From: Pomphorhynchus laevis
Lineage: Eukaryota; Acanthocephala; Palaeacanthocephala; Echinorhynchida; Pomphorhynchidae
Reading direction: 5' to 3'
NCBI GenBank assembly: GCA_012934845.2
Contig: WNNJ02000336.1
Location: forward strand, 124,001 to 188,000
DNA length: 64,000 nt
The notes beneath the pieces were generated by a model that was given only the letters and a program-made list of their open reading frames with translations, had not been told where the DNA came from and ran no database searches. The translations under genes and the position numbers were made by a program. Of this stretch, positions 57,001-64,000 are shown one piece after another (positions within the stretch are counted from its first letter, which is position 1; each line of letters starts with the position of its first letter).

Positions 57001-60000
57001 AAAATGTATATTGATAACAAATAATATACTTTACATTGGAATATAATACTAGATAATCAAATTTCATCAGAGGAAATACGTCATTAGCATGTATTTGGTA
57101 CAAGAAAATATATAAATCTTAAAATGTTTTTTATATAAGATGCATGTGTCATCATATATAAAAAGATGTGTCATGTGTCATCTATGGTCAGATTTAAGTA
57201 AATTTATTCCTAAAATAAGGTATAAACACCATTAGGACGAAAAATTTGTAATTATAATAAAGAATTAAAATCAATATGTAACGATAATATTAGAAACATA
57301 ATGGAAACAGAATGCAATTGTAAAAGTTTAGTTTTGATAAAATAAATGAACATATATGTACCCATAATCTAGAATTAATTGAAAATTGTGAATTAAGAAA
57401 GCTGCTATCAAAAGGATATAAATATAGATTAAATAATAACAACGACAAAAATAAAATTTACAATTCGTTATATAATAACTTAAATGATTACTTTAGTAAG
57501 CTGATTAATAGTGAAAGTTCGAATATACCTAAGATAAAAATTTGGAAAGATTTTATATTTGATAAAATTAAAAATAAAATGAAAATAACAAACAATTATA
57601 AAAGGAAAGATAAAATTAATAAAGATATGTATAAAGAACTTACTAAATTAAAGGATAACTATATAATAACAACTATTGATAAAGCTAGTAATAACTTTGT
57701 CTTCATATGCAAAAAGCTTTATTATGATATACTAATGAAAGAGGTTAATTCTAATGATTTAAATGTAAATCCAACATATGAACGTAGTGAGTTGAGTTTA
57801 GAAACAATTATTACAAGTCACTGTTCTATAATGGATAAAAAGGGTATAAAGGTTGAATTAGATAATAAAACTATACCTATATTATATTGGAATCCAAAAT
57901 TACATAAAAATTCAATAAAACCTAGGTTCATATGTAGTGCGTTTAAATGTACATTAAAACCACTTTCTGTCTATATGAATAAAATACTTAAAGTAATTAA
58001 AGCACACTTTAAAAAATATTGCAAGGTAATCGAAATTAATACTGGTATAAAACACTATTTCAGTATTAATTCTACAAAAGAATTTTTAGAACAGACAAAA
58101 GGAATAAATTTTCAAAATATAAATACATACGATTTTAGTACTCTTTATACAAATCTAGATTTAGTAGATATTAAAGAAGCGTAAGTAAAATTAATTAATC
58201 TCATATTCGGAAAAAGATATACATATATATATGTTATAATAGTAATAACGCCTATCTAACAAAAATTAAACAATCAAAAAATTATAAATATATGGATAAA
58301 ATTGAATTAATAGAATCCTTAAATATTTTGATAAATCAAAATTATTTAAAAGTAGGGACATCTATATTTAGACAAGTAAAAGGTGTTCCAATGGGTGGTA
58401 ATAGTAGCCCAATTATAGCTGACTTGTTTTTAAGCTTTATAGAATATGAATTTGTTCATAACTGTGTAAAAACTAAATCTAAACAATATAAATATATGAA
58501 ATATATGTTTCGATACATTGATGATATATGTGTATTTAATTCTAATAATTTTTATTCAATTAGTGGGCACATTTATCCAGAAAGCCTTATTCTTAACAAA
58601 ACCAATATTAATGATAAAGAAGGTGTATATCTAGATATGAACATTAAATTAACATTAACTAAAACTACTATTAATTTATATCGTAAAGATGACATATTTA
58701 AATTTACAAGAAACATATTTTTGCATGAGCATTCATGCATACCATATAATATAAAATATAATACATTAAATAATGAAATTTTAAGAATTGCAACAATTTG
58801 TAACGATATTGGTTTTCTTCAAAATCATTTAAATAATTTAATAGATACATATTTTAAACTAGATTACTATAAAAATAACATCAAGCAGAAAATAGTAAAA
58901 TATATAAATCAACACAATAATATAAAGAATAAATTTAAACTCTTAGGCGGAAAATGTATAGTGATAATAAATAATATACTTTGCATTGGAATATAATACT
59001 AGATAATCAAATTTCATCAGAGGAAATACATCATTAGCATGTATTTGGTACAATAAAATATATAAATCTTAAAATGTTTTTTATATAAGATGCATGTGTT
59101 TACTATGTAAACACATTTATAGTAATATGCATGTAATATTATTATTTATATATGCATGTAATATTATTATTATCATGTAGCGTCGATTTCAGAGCGTTGA
59201 TACTGAGCACAGTGATTCTTTGTTATTGATGGATTAAAAGATTTGAAGGATTGGTAGATGTTTGTTATGTTTGTTAGTTACTCATCGAGAATATTTCTCG
59301 TTAAAATGTTTTGTAATATTTATCTGATTGTAAGTAGTTTATTAAGCAGCCAAGAAAGTTCAAATATAATATTATTAATAGTAATAATAATGATAGTAAC
59401 GAACTAATATTTATCTTATCGGCATAATAAAACAAAAATAGATTTTTATTCAATTTAATTAAATGAACATTTTATTTTTATTTTTTTTTAATTATTTATT
59501 TTATATATCATTATTTAGCACTATTTTTAATTTATAAATAGTATAAAATACGTAGACAGTTAGCTGATCTGATTTGTTAAGGTTTGATCTACAGATTTAT
59601 TACTTTACACATTGCTCTAATGTTTCTTCTTTTAAAGGTAAAACACCGTTTTTTCGACTTACTGAGATATTACGTGTACAGCGCAACCCAGAGATAATGC
59701 ATCTTTGCATGGCTCTTATTAATCGGGTTAGTAACGTCTCTTTTTAAATGTTTTAATAGAGTTATCAGATTAATTTTAAAGGCATTCACGCAAAGCAAAA
59801 TAAGAATCAACAATTCCATATTTCATATGATTAGGCATAAGAAATTATCCACACGAGAAAAAAATTCTCGTGTGGATAATTTATTATGCCTAATCATCGG
59901 ATTATAGGGAACACTAATATAATTTTAATAGAATTTTGTATTTATTTTACGAGTTTTAACAAACGCTATTGGCACCCTAACATTCGCTCTATCTAATATA

Positions 60001-63000
60001 ATTGTTTTAGTCTTAATAATGTGTATTAACTTTTAGAATCAAGAAGGAATATATACGAATAGCGGTGCTGATACTACAAATAGATTTATATACTACAAAT
60101 ACATTGTATTTATCCAACAACGCATATATTTCTTAAGCATATATTTAAATGATATAAATGCGACTTTATAAATGAAATTATAAATTCAATATGTTGTCTT
60201 AATCAAATAACAAGAGCTAATGTGTGTGATTTAGTTAATGCTAGACTTAACTGAATCACGTAAACTAATCAATAACATTCTTTTGTATACACAGCTTACG
60301 CTGTGTTAGTAAACATTTCAAATTTAAGAATATATATTTTAAGAGGTCAAGATAACATTTTACTTTCTCAATCATACTATCTAATAGCTTAGACTTTAAG
60401 AATAATTTCGAGATGCTAATTTTAGTGATTTATCATTCACATCAAATAATTAACATAATCAAAAATTATTAGTTTTTGCTTATTTTTTATTAATTTTTTA
60501 TATTCTGTATACGTTTGAAATGCAAAATTGAACTCATAAAAATTACTGTCGGAAAATAAATTGGTTACTAAATTAGTAATATTTCTTATAAATCTTTATA
60601 AATTTAGAATTCTCATGCTATAATTTTTAATATTATTCGTATTTCTATATATTAAAATTTTATTTATTTTAATATATTTGTCAACTGTAATTTATCCAAA
60701 AAACGTTAAGAACTAATTTTGCTGCTAATAGTAAAAAAACTATTTAGTAGCAAAACTATAATTAACACGATATAATAGTGTTAATTATATAATTACCATA
60801 ATTTATAGTATATAAATAATGTAATATATACGGTACAGTATATATTATACTATATTATAAATTATATAATATAATATATAATTATATAATATATTATGTA
60901 TAGTATATATTAGTATATATTAAATATAGGTATAGTATTTTAGTTCAATTTTATTGAAGAATTATATCTGCGTTTCTAATATTGAATAAAACCAATGTAA
61001 ATACCCCCATGTGTTCATTAATGATAGCCATTTCATCTACATTTTAATGTAGAGCATCATTTTTTCATGAGGTGTTGAAACACACTTTTCAAGCTTTCCG
61101 CACGTATACATGGCACTAGACTACAACATGTTTTGTAATAAAATATGTATTAATAGTATACTATAATTGTAATTTCTATTCGACCTAAGCATTAAAACTT
61201 CTACCGTTTAGATTTTATTATTTTATCTTCTTAAGATTGCATTGAATGTTTAAATAGTACTTTTAATTTATATATACGGTGTAGTGTATGCGGAATAGTA
61301 TATAAATTAAATACATTTTAAACTATAAATATTTTAAATATAAATACGATATATTTTGTATGAATATGAATAAATGTAATTTTCTTAATCTATGATGGAG
61401 TTATATTGTATTTCTCTGAGAAAATAAAAATTAACAAAAATAGTTAATTTTTGAAGTTTTTAATTTATCTTTAATTTGACTTATTTGTCTGTAACTTTTA
61501 GACAATAGCTGCGATTCCCGACCAGGATACGTTTTACGATGTTACTGACTGGCTTGAATCCCAGGGAATGCAAAAAATTATCGAGCGTCTTTTTTCAGAC
61601 TATACAAGGTATAACGTAAACGATAACTGTATCAAACAATTAATCAATCAGCTCAATGTGTATGAGGTATGGACAATATTTATAAGGTTGTTTCTACAGC
61701 TACCGAAATGAATTTTCTAGACTGTACTTAAAATTGAAGACGGATGTGATATTGGTGAACATTCAAAACTTCGAGAACTTATAAGGTTCATAATTTATTA
61801 ATTTAAATGATTTTTATTTTTTATTAGGCGAAAGGATAGACTGAAGAGTGCAACTCCGAGAACAAGTCTTAGAAGACAAGCAATGACCGGTTCACTTATT
61901 GACTTGTCAATTCATAGTGATATGTCGGATGTTGAAAAGTTTGTATGAAATTAAAATACATTTAAAACTTTGGGATTTTAGTATGTCAACTAGAAGTCAT
62001 CGCTTAAGCACATCATCTGCAAACCAACATTTTGACAGATGGACCAGTGACGTGGAACAGGTAGAAAGAAAAAATTCAATCACTCCAACCAATCCTGTTC
62101 CTGTTGCACCGAGAAGATCGAATCAATTTAAAAACCTTCATTCTCGATGGGAAGTGTCAAGCACTGCACAAAGTAATTTGTTTCACCATAACTTACGCTG
62201 TATATATAAGCATCTTTCTACAATTAAACTAAAGTTAAAACGATTTTAGATAAAACCACATTGTTTTGTCACGGTCACTTTTCAATATCGTCTGAAAGTT
62301 AATAGCCGCAATGCTAACATGAGCATTACGTTTCACCATAACTTACGCTGTATATATAAGCATCTTTCTACATTGCATGCAAATAGTGTTTATTTAAACT
62401 CAGTTTTAACGATTTTAGATAAAACCAAAATCGTTTTAACTTTACAAAATCGTTTTTGGTCACGGTCACTTTATCAATATTGTCTGAAACCTAATAGCCG
62501 CAATGCTAACATGAGCGTTATCAACCATCATAATGAAATTTACTAAGATAATGAACATGTACTTAAAGATCTTATTTACCAATCTCTCTCTATATTTACC
62601 CCGACCAAAAAGCCTTTACTTGATAAAAATGTTTGACTCATAATATCGAATACAAGAAAACACCAAAGTAACACGGAAGAATTTATTTCTTCAATGAAAT
62701 CTATCAGCAATCACAAATTAGAATTGGACAGTTTGAATTGATTTATATTAATTCAAGTGTCAGATGTCCGTGTAACTCGTATGGGACAGATTGTAGAAAT
62801 AAGATATTATCACATTTATTTAATATTAACTAATATTATCTAATATCACATTTATATAAGTAAATATAAAGCGGATTTTATAAAGTAATTAATAATAGAG
62901 TTACAAGTAATATAATATTTGTTTTTTAGTACCAAACAAGCCACCCGCAAGACCTACAACCGCGACAACAACAAAGTCATATATATCGAATGAAGCAGCT

Positions 63001-63903
63001 AAAATATCAAGTGAAATCGCCAAGGACATTGCCAAATCGGCATTACTTCAGAATAACAATCGTACGGCTGCAGCAAATGTAGACAAGATATCGAACAAAG
63101 CGCAGTCTAGCAATATTACGCTTGAAAAACTTACCAAACCAATACCGCGTGCTTCTGAAGTTTTTACAGCCAAACAACATAATGAAGTACGCAAAGTTGA
63201 CGTCAGCATCGGTGATCGCTCAACTGGGCTTGTCAATCGAGCAAAGGACAGTCTTACAGCACCTAAGCCTGCGACAAATAGTATACCGGTCGAAGATAAG
63301 CTACCGCAGGTTAAAAACCACAGCGTTGTTGCTGGTAGTGCAGTTTCTCAGGGTGGATTTGATAGGCACTGGGATAAAGCGAAGGATTTGAGTAGATTTA
63401 AGTCTCATAGGACCATTGCTCTCTGTGAATATACATTCAGCGATGATGATGACTCTTATCAAGACACTGGAGGGACACTCACACATAACACTGTAGCTCC
63501 ACCTCCTCCCCTACCACCTTTTCCGATACCTGGAAATACTGATTTACCTCCGCTTCCACCAATGGTTGCTCCTCCACCACCCACGTTCGCGCCACCCCCT
63601 CCGCTATTGCCTCCAGTATCTACAAGCGGATTATCTGGTTCTTCCCCAAAACGACATAATGTTGGGCATAGTAAACAAAACAGTTTTGCTGCAGGAGGAA
63701 ATGTCAACGAAAGCTCTAGAAAGACCATCCGTCTTCATTGGAGAGAAGTGTCCGCTGCTCAAAACCTTCCATGGTTAGCAAAATCAATGCTTGCTAGTAA
63801 ACAGGATTTTAAAACAATTTGGCAAGAAGTTCCTAGTGTTCAAGTCGATAATAATCACATTCAGGATGTTTTCGAAGTTAAACAAGGAGCGTTGCTTTAT
63901 AAG
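44857..63903 (+). CDS. FHOD: FHOD-family formin, 5' part of gene (13 exons, 773 aa, runs off window)
   Basis: FHOD formins (FHOD1/FHOD3 in vertebrates, Fhos/Fhod in flies) nucleate, cap and bundle actin filaments, act in stress fibres and sarcomeres, and are released from autoinhibition by Rho-kinase or Rac signalling. Exons: 44857-45024, 47636-47745, 51147-51205, 51256-51332, 53336-53438, 55522-55616, 55677-55788, 59638-59726, 61502-61666, 61721-61785, 61828-61938, 61982-62172, 62930-63903. All introns are GT..AG and all joins keep the frame, with no stop in 773 codons. Domains: GTPase-binding-like fold about 1-115, FH3/DID about 115-330, basic and serine-rich linker about 330-635, FH1 proline tracts about 639-677, FH2 from about 711. 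FHOD identity rests on [52 protein letters not shown] and [19 protein letters not shown]. Sequence is well diverged from fly and human. The long introns hold PLEs and repeats. The rest of FH2 and the C-terminal DAD lie beyond the window. Confidence 0.93.
45637..45935 (-). repeat. Tandem tRNA T-arm-like modules (SINE-like)
   Basis: On the minus strand the sequence ACGAGTTCGATTCTTGTC, with arms ACGAG/CTTGT around TTCGATT, looks like a tRNA T-arm and B box. It occurs at 45861 and 45787 on the plus scale, with a diverged third copy at 45712 (spacing 74-75). The outermost copy is preceded by GCCAGTGGTTAAACACG, an A-box-like word, and followed by GATACCA. No complete cloverleaf can be drawn, so this is a tRNA-derived repeat and not a tRNA gene. 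Confidence 0.6.
46112..46625 (-). other. Unidentified coding-like stretch in FHOD intron 1
   Basis: Two minus-strand frames have protein-like composition: 46370-46621 (83 aa, [33 protein letters not shown]) and 46112-46324 (70 aa, [37 protein letters not shown]). A TTTTTTATAG acceptor-like word lies inside the first. I recognise no family. It could be a nested gene or a decayed insertion. Confidence 0.25.
47095..47190 (-). repeat. PLE-type terminal motif, decayed
   Basis: The reverse complement keeps TTTGCCCCGCTGCTATGTTG, GGAACCGAAACCTAATAGC and AGTTCATCTTGATGATC. It lies in FHOD intron 1, about 450 bp before exon 2. Confidence 0.6.
47636..47745 (+). CDS. FHOD: FHOD exon 2 (residues 57-93)
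   Basis: Reads [20 protein letters not shown] then [16 protein letters not shown]. Human FHOD1 has [32 protein letters not shown]. The acceptor is ACTAG|CTA; the donor is GACGG|GTATAC, phase 2. Confidence 0.9.
48530..48890 (+). mobile_element. Penelope-like element remnant, C-terminal part
   Basis: Reads [20 protein letters not shown] then [17 protein letters not shown], as in the end of the 57-59 kb PLE protein. It lies in FHOD intron 2, in the same orientation as the gene, and leads into the duplicated terminal block. Confidence 0.8.
48849..49159 (+). repeat. Duplicated PLE-terminus block, copy A
   Basis: About 310 bp nearly identical to 50640-50951. It contains a diverged terminal motif (TTTGATCCCTGCTATTTTGT, GAGACGAAACCTAATAAG, TTCTCCACATGACCGC) and a downstream segment ending AAAAGACGTTGTTA. 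The AGACGTTGTTAGTTTAAA tail is itself repeated at the end of this copy. Confidence 0.8.
49226..49535 (+). repeat. Two related structured units with hammerhead-like boxes
   Basis: Unit 1 (49229-49320): CGAAACGATTGATGG, CTACTGATGAGTATTGCTGG, CAGTTCGTCTAG. Unit 2 (49449-49530): CCGAAACGACCAGTGAGTAC, CTACTAATGAGTGTTGCCGG, GTACTCATTGGTTGTCTAG. In unit 2 GACCAGTGAGTAC pairs with GTACTCATTGGTT. Between them lies a hairpin, GCGACA...TGTCGC (49401-49437). The same boxes recur in the same order, so the units are related. Confidence 0.55.
49645..50256. mobile_element. 612-bp fold-back element with long inverted arms
   Basis: Left arm about 49645-49829 and right arm about 50082-50256 are inverted copies (ACACGCCTTTCAACAATTAT on the right against the reverse of AATTGTTAAAAAGGCGTGTA on the left). 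Each arm also has an inner hairpin around CCACATTCGGGGATC / GATCTCCGAATGTGG. The centre carries, on the minus strand at 50033-50063, CTGAAGA, a 6-bp stem (GGATCT/AGGTCC) and CGAAAC. No coding frame, so non-autonomous. Confidence 0.75.
50033..50063 (-). ncRNA. Hammerhead-ribozyme-like core (PLE type)
   Basis: The minus strand reads CACTGAAGAAGGATCT, a loop of 6, AGGTCCGAAACGTTTG. CTGAAGA and GAAA are the two conserved hammerhead strands, and GGATCT/AGGTCC would be stem II with one G-U pair. An extra A lies between CTGAAGA and the stem, and I cannot place a convincing stem III with the cleavage site. It may be a relic. Hammerhead motifs are known from Penelope-like elements. Confidence 0.45.
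50640..50951 (+). repeat. Duplicated PLE-terminus block, copy B
   Basis: Partner of 48849-49159. The match ends at AAAAGACGTTGTTA, followed by unrelated A-rich DNA. The fold-back element and the two structured units lie between the copies. Confidence 0.8.
51147..51205 (+). CDS. FHOD: FHOD exon 3 (residues 93-113)
   Basis: Reads [19 protein letters not shown] (human [22 protein letters not shown]). The acceptor is GATTTTAG|A; the donor A|GTAAGT is near-consensus, phase 1. Confidence 0.9.
51256..51332 (+). CDS. FHOD: FHOD exon 4 (residues 113-138)
   Basis: Reads [20 protein letters not shown] then LKHMFT. It aligns with the LRRSLFSLKQIFQ region of human FHOD1, start of the armadillo-like FH3. 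It is separated from exon 3 by a 50-bp intron; acceptor TTTACAG, donor ACG|GTTAGT, phase 0. Confidence 0.85.
53336..53438 (+). CDS. FHOD: FHOD exon 5 (residues 139-173)
   Basis: Reads [20 protein letters not shown] then [14 protein letters not shown]. Human: [35 protein letters not shown]. The acceptor is TATCTTAG; the donor AGAG|GTAATT, phase 1. Confidence 0.92.
53439..55521 (+). other. FHOD: FHOD intron 5 with a PLE remnant
   Basis: A 2.1-kb AT-rich intron. Apart from the Penelope RT remnant at 54475-54690 I see no repeat or nested gene. Confidence 0.6.
54475..54690 (+). mobile_element. Penelope-like RT remnant, second lineage
   Basis: The plus strand reads [19 protein letters not shown] and, after a shift, [20 protein letters not shown]. 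These are the PLE RT motifs K.G..MG.P..P and LRYVDD. They are closer to the classical Penelope type than to the [15 protein letters not shown] family found elsewhere in the window. Broken and short. Confidence 0.75.
55522..55616 (+). CDS. FHOD: FHOD exon 6 (residues 173-204)
   Basis: Reads [20 protein letters not shown] then [12 protein letters not shown]. Human: [32 protein letters not shown]. The acceptor is TCCTTACAG, donor CCG|GTAGGA, phase 0. This is the best-conserved FH3 block. Confidence 0.95.
55677..55788 (+). CDS. FHOD: FHOD exon 7 (residues 205-242)
   Basis: Reads [20 protein letters not shown] then [18 protein letters not shown]. Human: [38 protein letters not shown]. A 60-bp intron precedes it; donor ACG|GTAAAC, phase 1. 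Confidence 0.95.
55915..56340 (+). mobile_element. PLE remnant with terminal motif
   Basis: The end of the RT protein region (AATGAAATTTTAAGAATTGC, TCAAAATCATTTAAATAATT) is followed by a terminal motif (TAAATACGCCATAATCATGT, GGCCCACTGCTATGTTGGAT, AACCGAAACCTG, TTTCTCCTGATGACTTCT). No frame survives. Confidence 0.8.
57579..58184 (+). pseudogene. PLE protein, N-terminal and early RT part
   Basis: Contains [40 protein letters not shown] and [28 protein letters not shown] and DFSTLYT are the first RT motifs shared by PLEs, with the aspartate of DFS as the first catalytic residue. Confidence 0.85.
58292..58996 (+). pseudogene. PLE protein, RT core and thumb
   Basis: Contains [20 protein letters not shown] (RT B), [13 protein letters not shown] (RT C, catalytic DD), [14 protein letters not shown] and [10 protein letters not shown] (RT D/E). 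A helical C-terminus ends in [19 protein letters not shown]. The RYIDD motif is typical of PLE and telomerase-like RTs. The C-terminus has no GIY-YIG pattern. Confidence 0.85.
59638..59726 (+). CDS. FHOD: FHOD exon 8 (residues 242-271)
   Basis: Reads [20 protein letters not shown] then HLCMALINR. Human: [31 protein letters not shown]. The acceptor is CTTTTAAAG, donor CGG|GTTAGT, phase 0. Confidence 0.9.
59828..59896. repeat. Near-perfect 32-bp hairpin in FHOD intron 8
   Basis: Arms 59828-59859 and 59865-59896 match at 31 of 32 positions around a 5-base A loop (innermost part CCACACGAGAA / TTCTCGTGTGG). It is isolated in intronic DNA with no repeat partner in the window. Confidence 0.9.
59897..61501 (+). 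other. FHOD: Rest of FHOD intron 8
   Basis: AT-rich intron. At 60295-60345 it has CTGTGTTAGTAAACATTTCA and TTTAAGAATATATA, a short repeat shared with 51838-51885 and 52355-52395. A TA-rich run lies at 60780-60920. No exon is missing here by comparison with human FHOD1. Confidence 0.55.
61502..61666 (+). CDS. FHOD: FHOD exon 9 (residues 272-326)
   Basis: Reads [20 protein letters not shown] then [16 protein letters not shown] and ends [10 protein letters not shown]. Human: [31 protein letters not shown], then LRTQLVLYE. An internal AG|GT at 61608 is not needed, since the frame continues to the donor GAG|GTATGG. Confidence 0.95.
61721..61785 (+). CDS. FHOD: FHOD exon 10 (residues 327-348)
   Basis: Reads [20 protein letters not shown] then I. 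Human: NALKLEDGDIEE. It is flanked by introns of 54 and 42 bp; acceptor TTTTCTAG, donor AAG|GTTCAT, phase 2. Confidence 0.9.
61828..61938 (+). CDS. FHOD: FHOD exon 11 (residues 348-385)
   Basis: Reads [20 protein letters not shown] then [18 protein letters not shown] basic, serine-rich linker after the FH3. The acceptor is TTATTAG|G. The donor AAA|GTTTGT is the only one nearby that keeps phase with the next exon. Confidence 0.8.
61982..62172 (+). CDS. FHOD: FHOD exon 12 (residues 385-449)
   Basis: Reads [20 protein letters not shown], ending [21 protein letters not shown] polar linker; the SRWEV word is like the SSWEV of vertebrate FHODs. A 43-bp intron precedes it; donor CAAA|GTAATT, phase 1. 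Confidence 0.82.
62178..62535 (+). repeat. Imperfect tandem duplication in FHOD intron 12
   Basis: GTTTCACCATAACTTACGCT, GTATATATAAGCATCTTTCT and AATAGCCGCAATGCTAACAT each occur twice, in the same order, at a shift of about 150-200 bp. The second copy carries an insert with its own inverted word (AACGATTTTAGATAAAACC / ...AAAATCGTT). It begins a few bases past the exon 12 donor. Confidence 0.8.
62930..63903 (+). CDS. FHOD: FHOD exon 13 (residues 449-773): linker, FH1, start of FH2
   Basis: A long exon opening with [20 protein letters not shown]. It continues through a polar linker with [20 protein letters not shown] and an acidic [13 protein letters not shown]. Then comes the FH1 region with proline tracts [25 protein letters not shown] and [10 protein letters not shown], which bind profilin-actin and SH3/WW proteins. 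FH2 begins at [14 protein letters not shown] (human VKLFWRELKLA) and runs to [11 protein letters not shown]. The acceptor is GTTTTTTAG; the donor AAG|GTAACA, phase 0, leads to exons outside the window. Confidence 0.93.
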
Positions 63904-64000
63904 GTAACAATATCTAATATTTTTATCCAATTATATAGCTTTTTCAATTAATAAATGAGTACATTGTATTTTTTTACAGTATACATTTTTTTATAAATTA
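63904..64000 (+). other. FHOD: FHOD intron 13 (partial)
   Basis: Begins GTAACA after exon 13. TTTTTTTACAG at about 63971-63981 could be the next acceptor, which would open an exon reading TATACATTTTTTTATAAATT to the window edge, but this cannot be confirmed. Confidence 0.4.

Larger units (their letters stand above)
56505..59099 (+). mobile_element. Penelope-like element with pLTR organisation
   Basis: The best PLE copy. The segment 56505-57149 repeats the last part of the element (about 58465-59099) at a distance of 1950 bp, including the tail GAGGAAATACRTCATTAGC, GTATTTGGTACAA and about 50 bp beyond it. This partial head-to-tail copy is the pLTR arrangement known for PLEs. Between lie an N-terminal region (from about 57230, with ECNCKSL and [20 protein letters not shown]) and the RT frames 57579-58184 and 58292-58996. 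No GIY-YIG endonuclease follows the RT. The main frame is interrupted, so this copy is probably not active. Confidence 0.85.
55789..59637 (+). other. FHOD: FHOD intron 7, occupied by tandem PLE sequence
   Basis: The longest intron seen (3.85 kb). About 3.2 kb is PLE-derived (55915-56340 and 56505-59099), all in the sense orientation of the gene. A PLE-flank word (TACGTAGACAGTTAGCTGAT) occurs near 59552. Confidence 0.85.

Noticed and set aside
63459-63728. Minus-strand glycine-rich 89-aa frame
   Set aside because: Antisense of the FHOD FH1 proline codons (CCN/CCT read as GGN).
1-64000. Telomeric repeats such as TTAGG arrays near the PLE copies
   Set aside because: No run of telomere-type repeats is visible anywhere in the window.

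Overview
This is a eukaryotic window, strongly AT-rich, with spliced genes and a dense load of retroelements. The introns run from about 42 bp to almost 4 kb and have GT..AG borders. Both recognisable host proteins are clearly diverged from their vertebrate and fly relatives. The long non-LTR elements have a zinc-knuckle ORF1 and an APE-endonuclease/RT ORF2, and there are Penelope-like reverse transcriptases. Together these suggest an invertebrate, most likely an arthropod with an AT-rich genome. I cannot name the species.

Two host genes are secure, both on the + strand. At the left end is GINS1/PSF1, a subunit of the CMG replicative helicase: an N-terminal exon at 1617-1961 and a C-terminal exon at 4290-4575, separated by a repeat-filled gap with no clear splice donor. 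At the right end is the 5' two-thirds of an FHOD-family formin (FHOD/Fhos, an actin nucleator and bundler). Thirteen coding exons from 44857 to 63903 join in phase into 773 residues: GTPase-binding-like domain, FH3/DID, linker, proline-rich FH1 and the first part of FH2. The gene runs off the window.

Between them (about 4.6-44.8 kb) I see no secure host gene. The landmark there is a head-to-head pair of LINE copies of one lineage (about 9.7-13.74 kb on -, 13.74-17.52 kb on +). Their ORF2 halves are near-identical while their ORF1 halves are only about half identical, so one or both are mosaics. Older fragments of the same lineage lie at about 20.7-20.9, 21.6-22.8, 28.3-28.75 and 43.0-43.35 kb. 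Fragments of other LINE lineages lie at 25.2-25.4, 30.8-31.65 and 35.8-37.5 kb.

Penelope-like elements (PLEs) are the second theme. The best copy (56.5-59.1 kb, in an FHOD intron) has the classic partial tandem (pLTR) layout and an RT with no visible GIY-YIG endonuclease. Remnants occur at 6.2-7.5, 17.6-18.4, 48.5-48.9 and 55.9-56.3 kb, and a different Penelope lineage at 54.5 kb. A structured terminal motif of about 120 bp recurs around the window. Two further sites, a perfect 98-bp palindrome at 3.3 kb and a 612-bp fold-back element at 49.6-50.3 kb, carry hammerhead-ribozyme-like boxes (CTGANGA...GAAA). I take these structured, PLE-associated RNAs to be the most promising lead.

Other items include a recent 1-kb duplication (19.3 and 32.2 kb), an unidentified decayed coding stretch (18.5-20.7 kb, -), a triplicated tRNA T-arm-like module (45.7-45.9 kb), a long near-perfect hairpin (59.83 kb) and several AT-rich tandem arrays.
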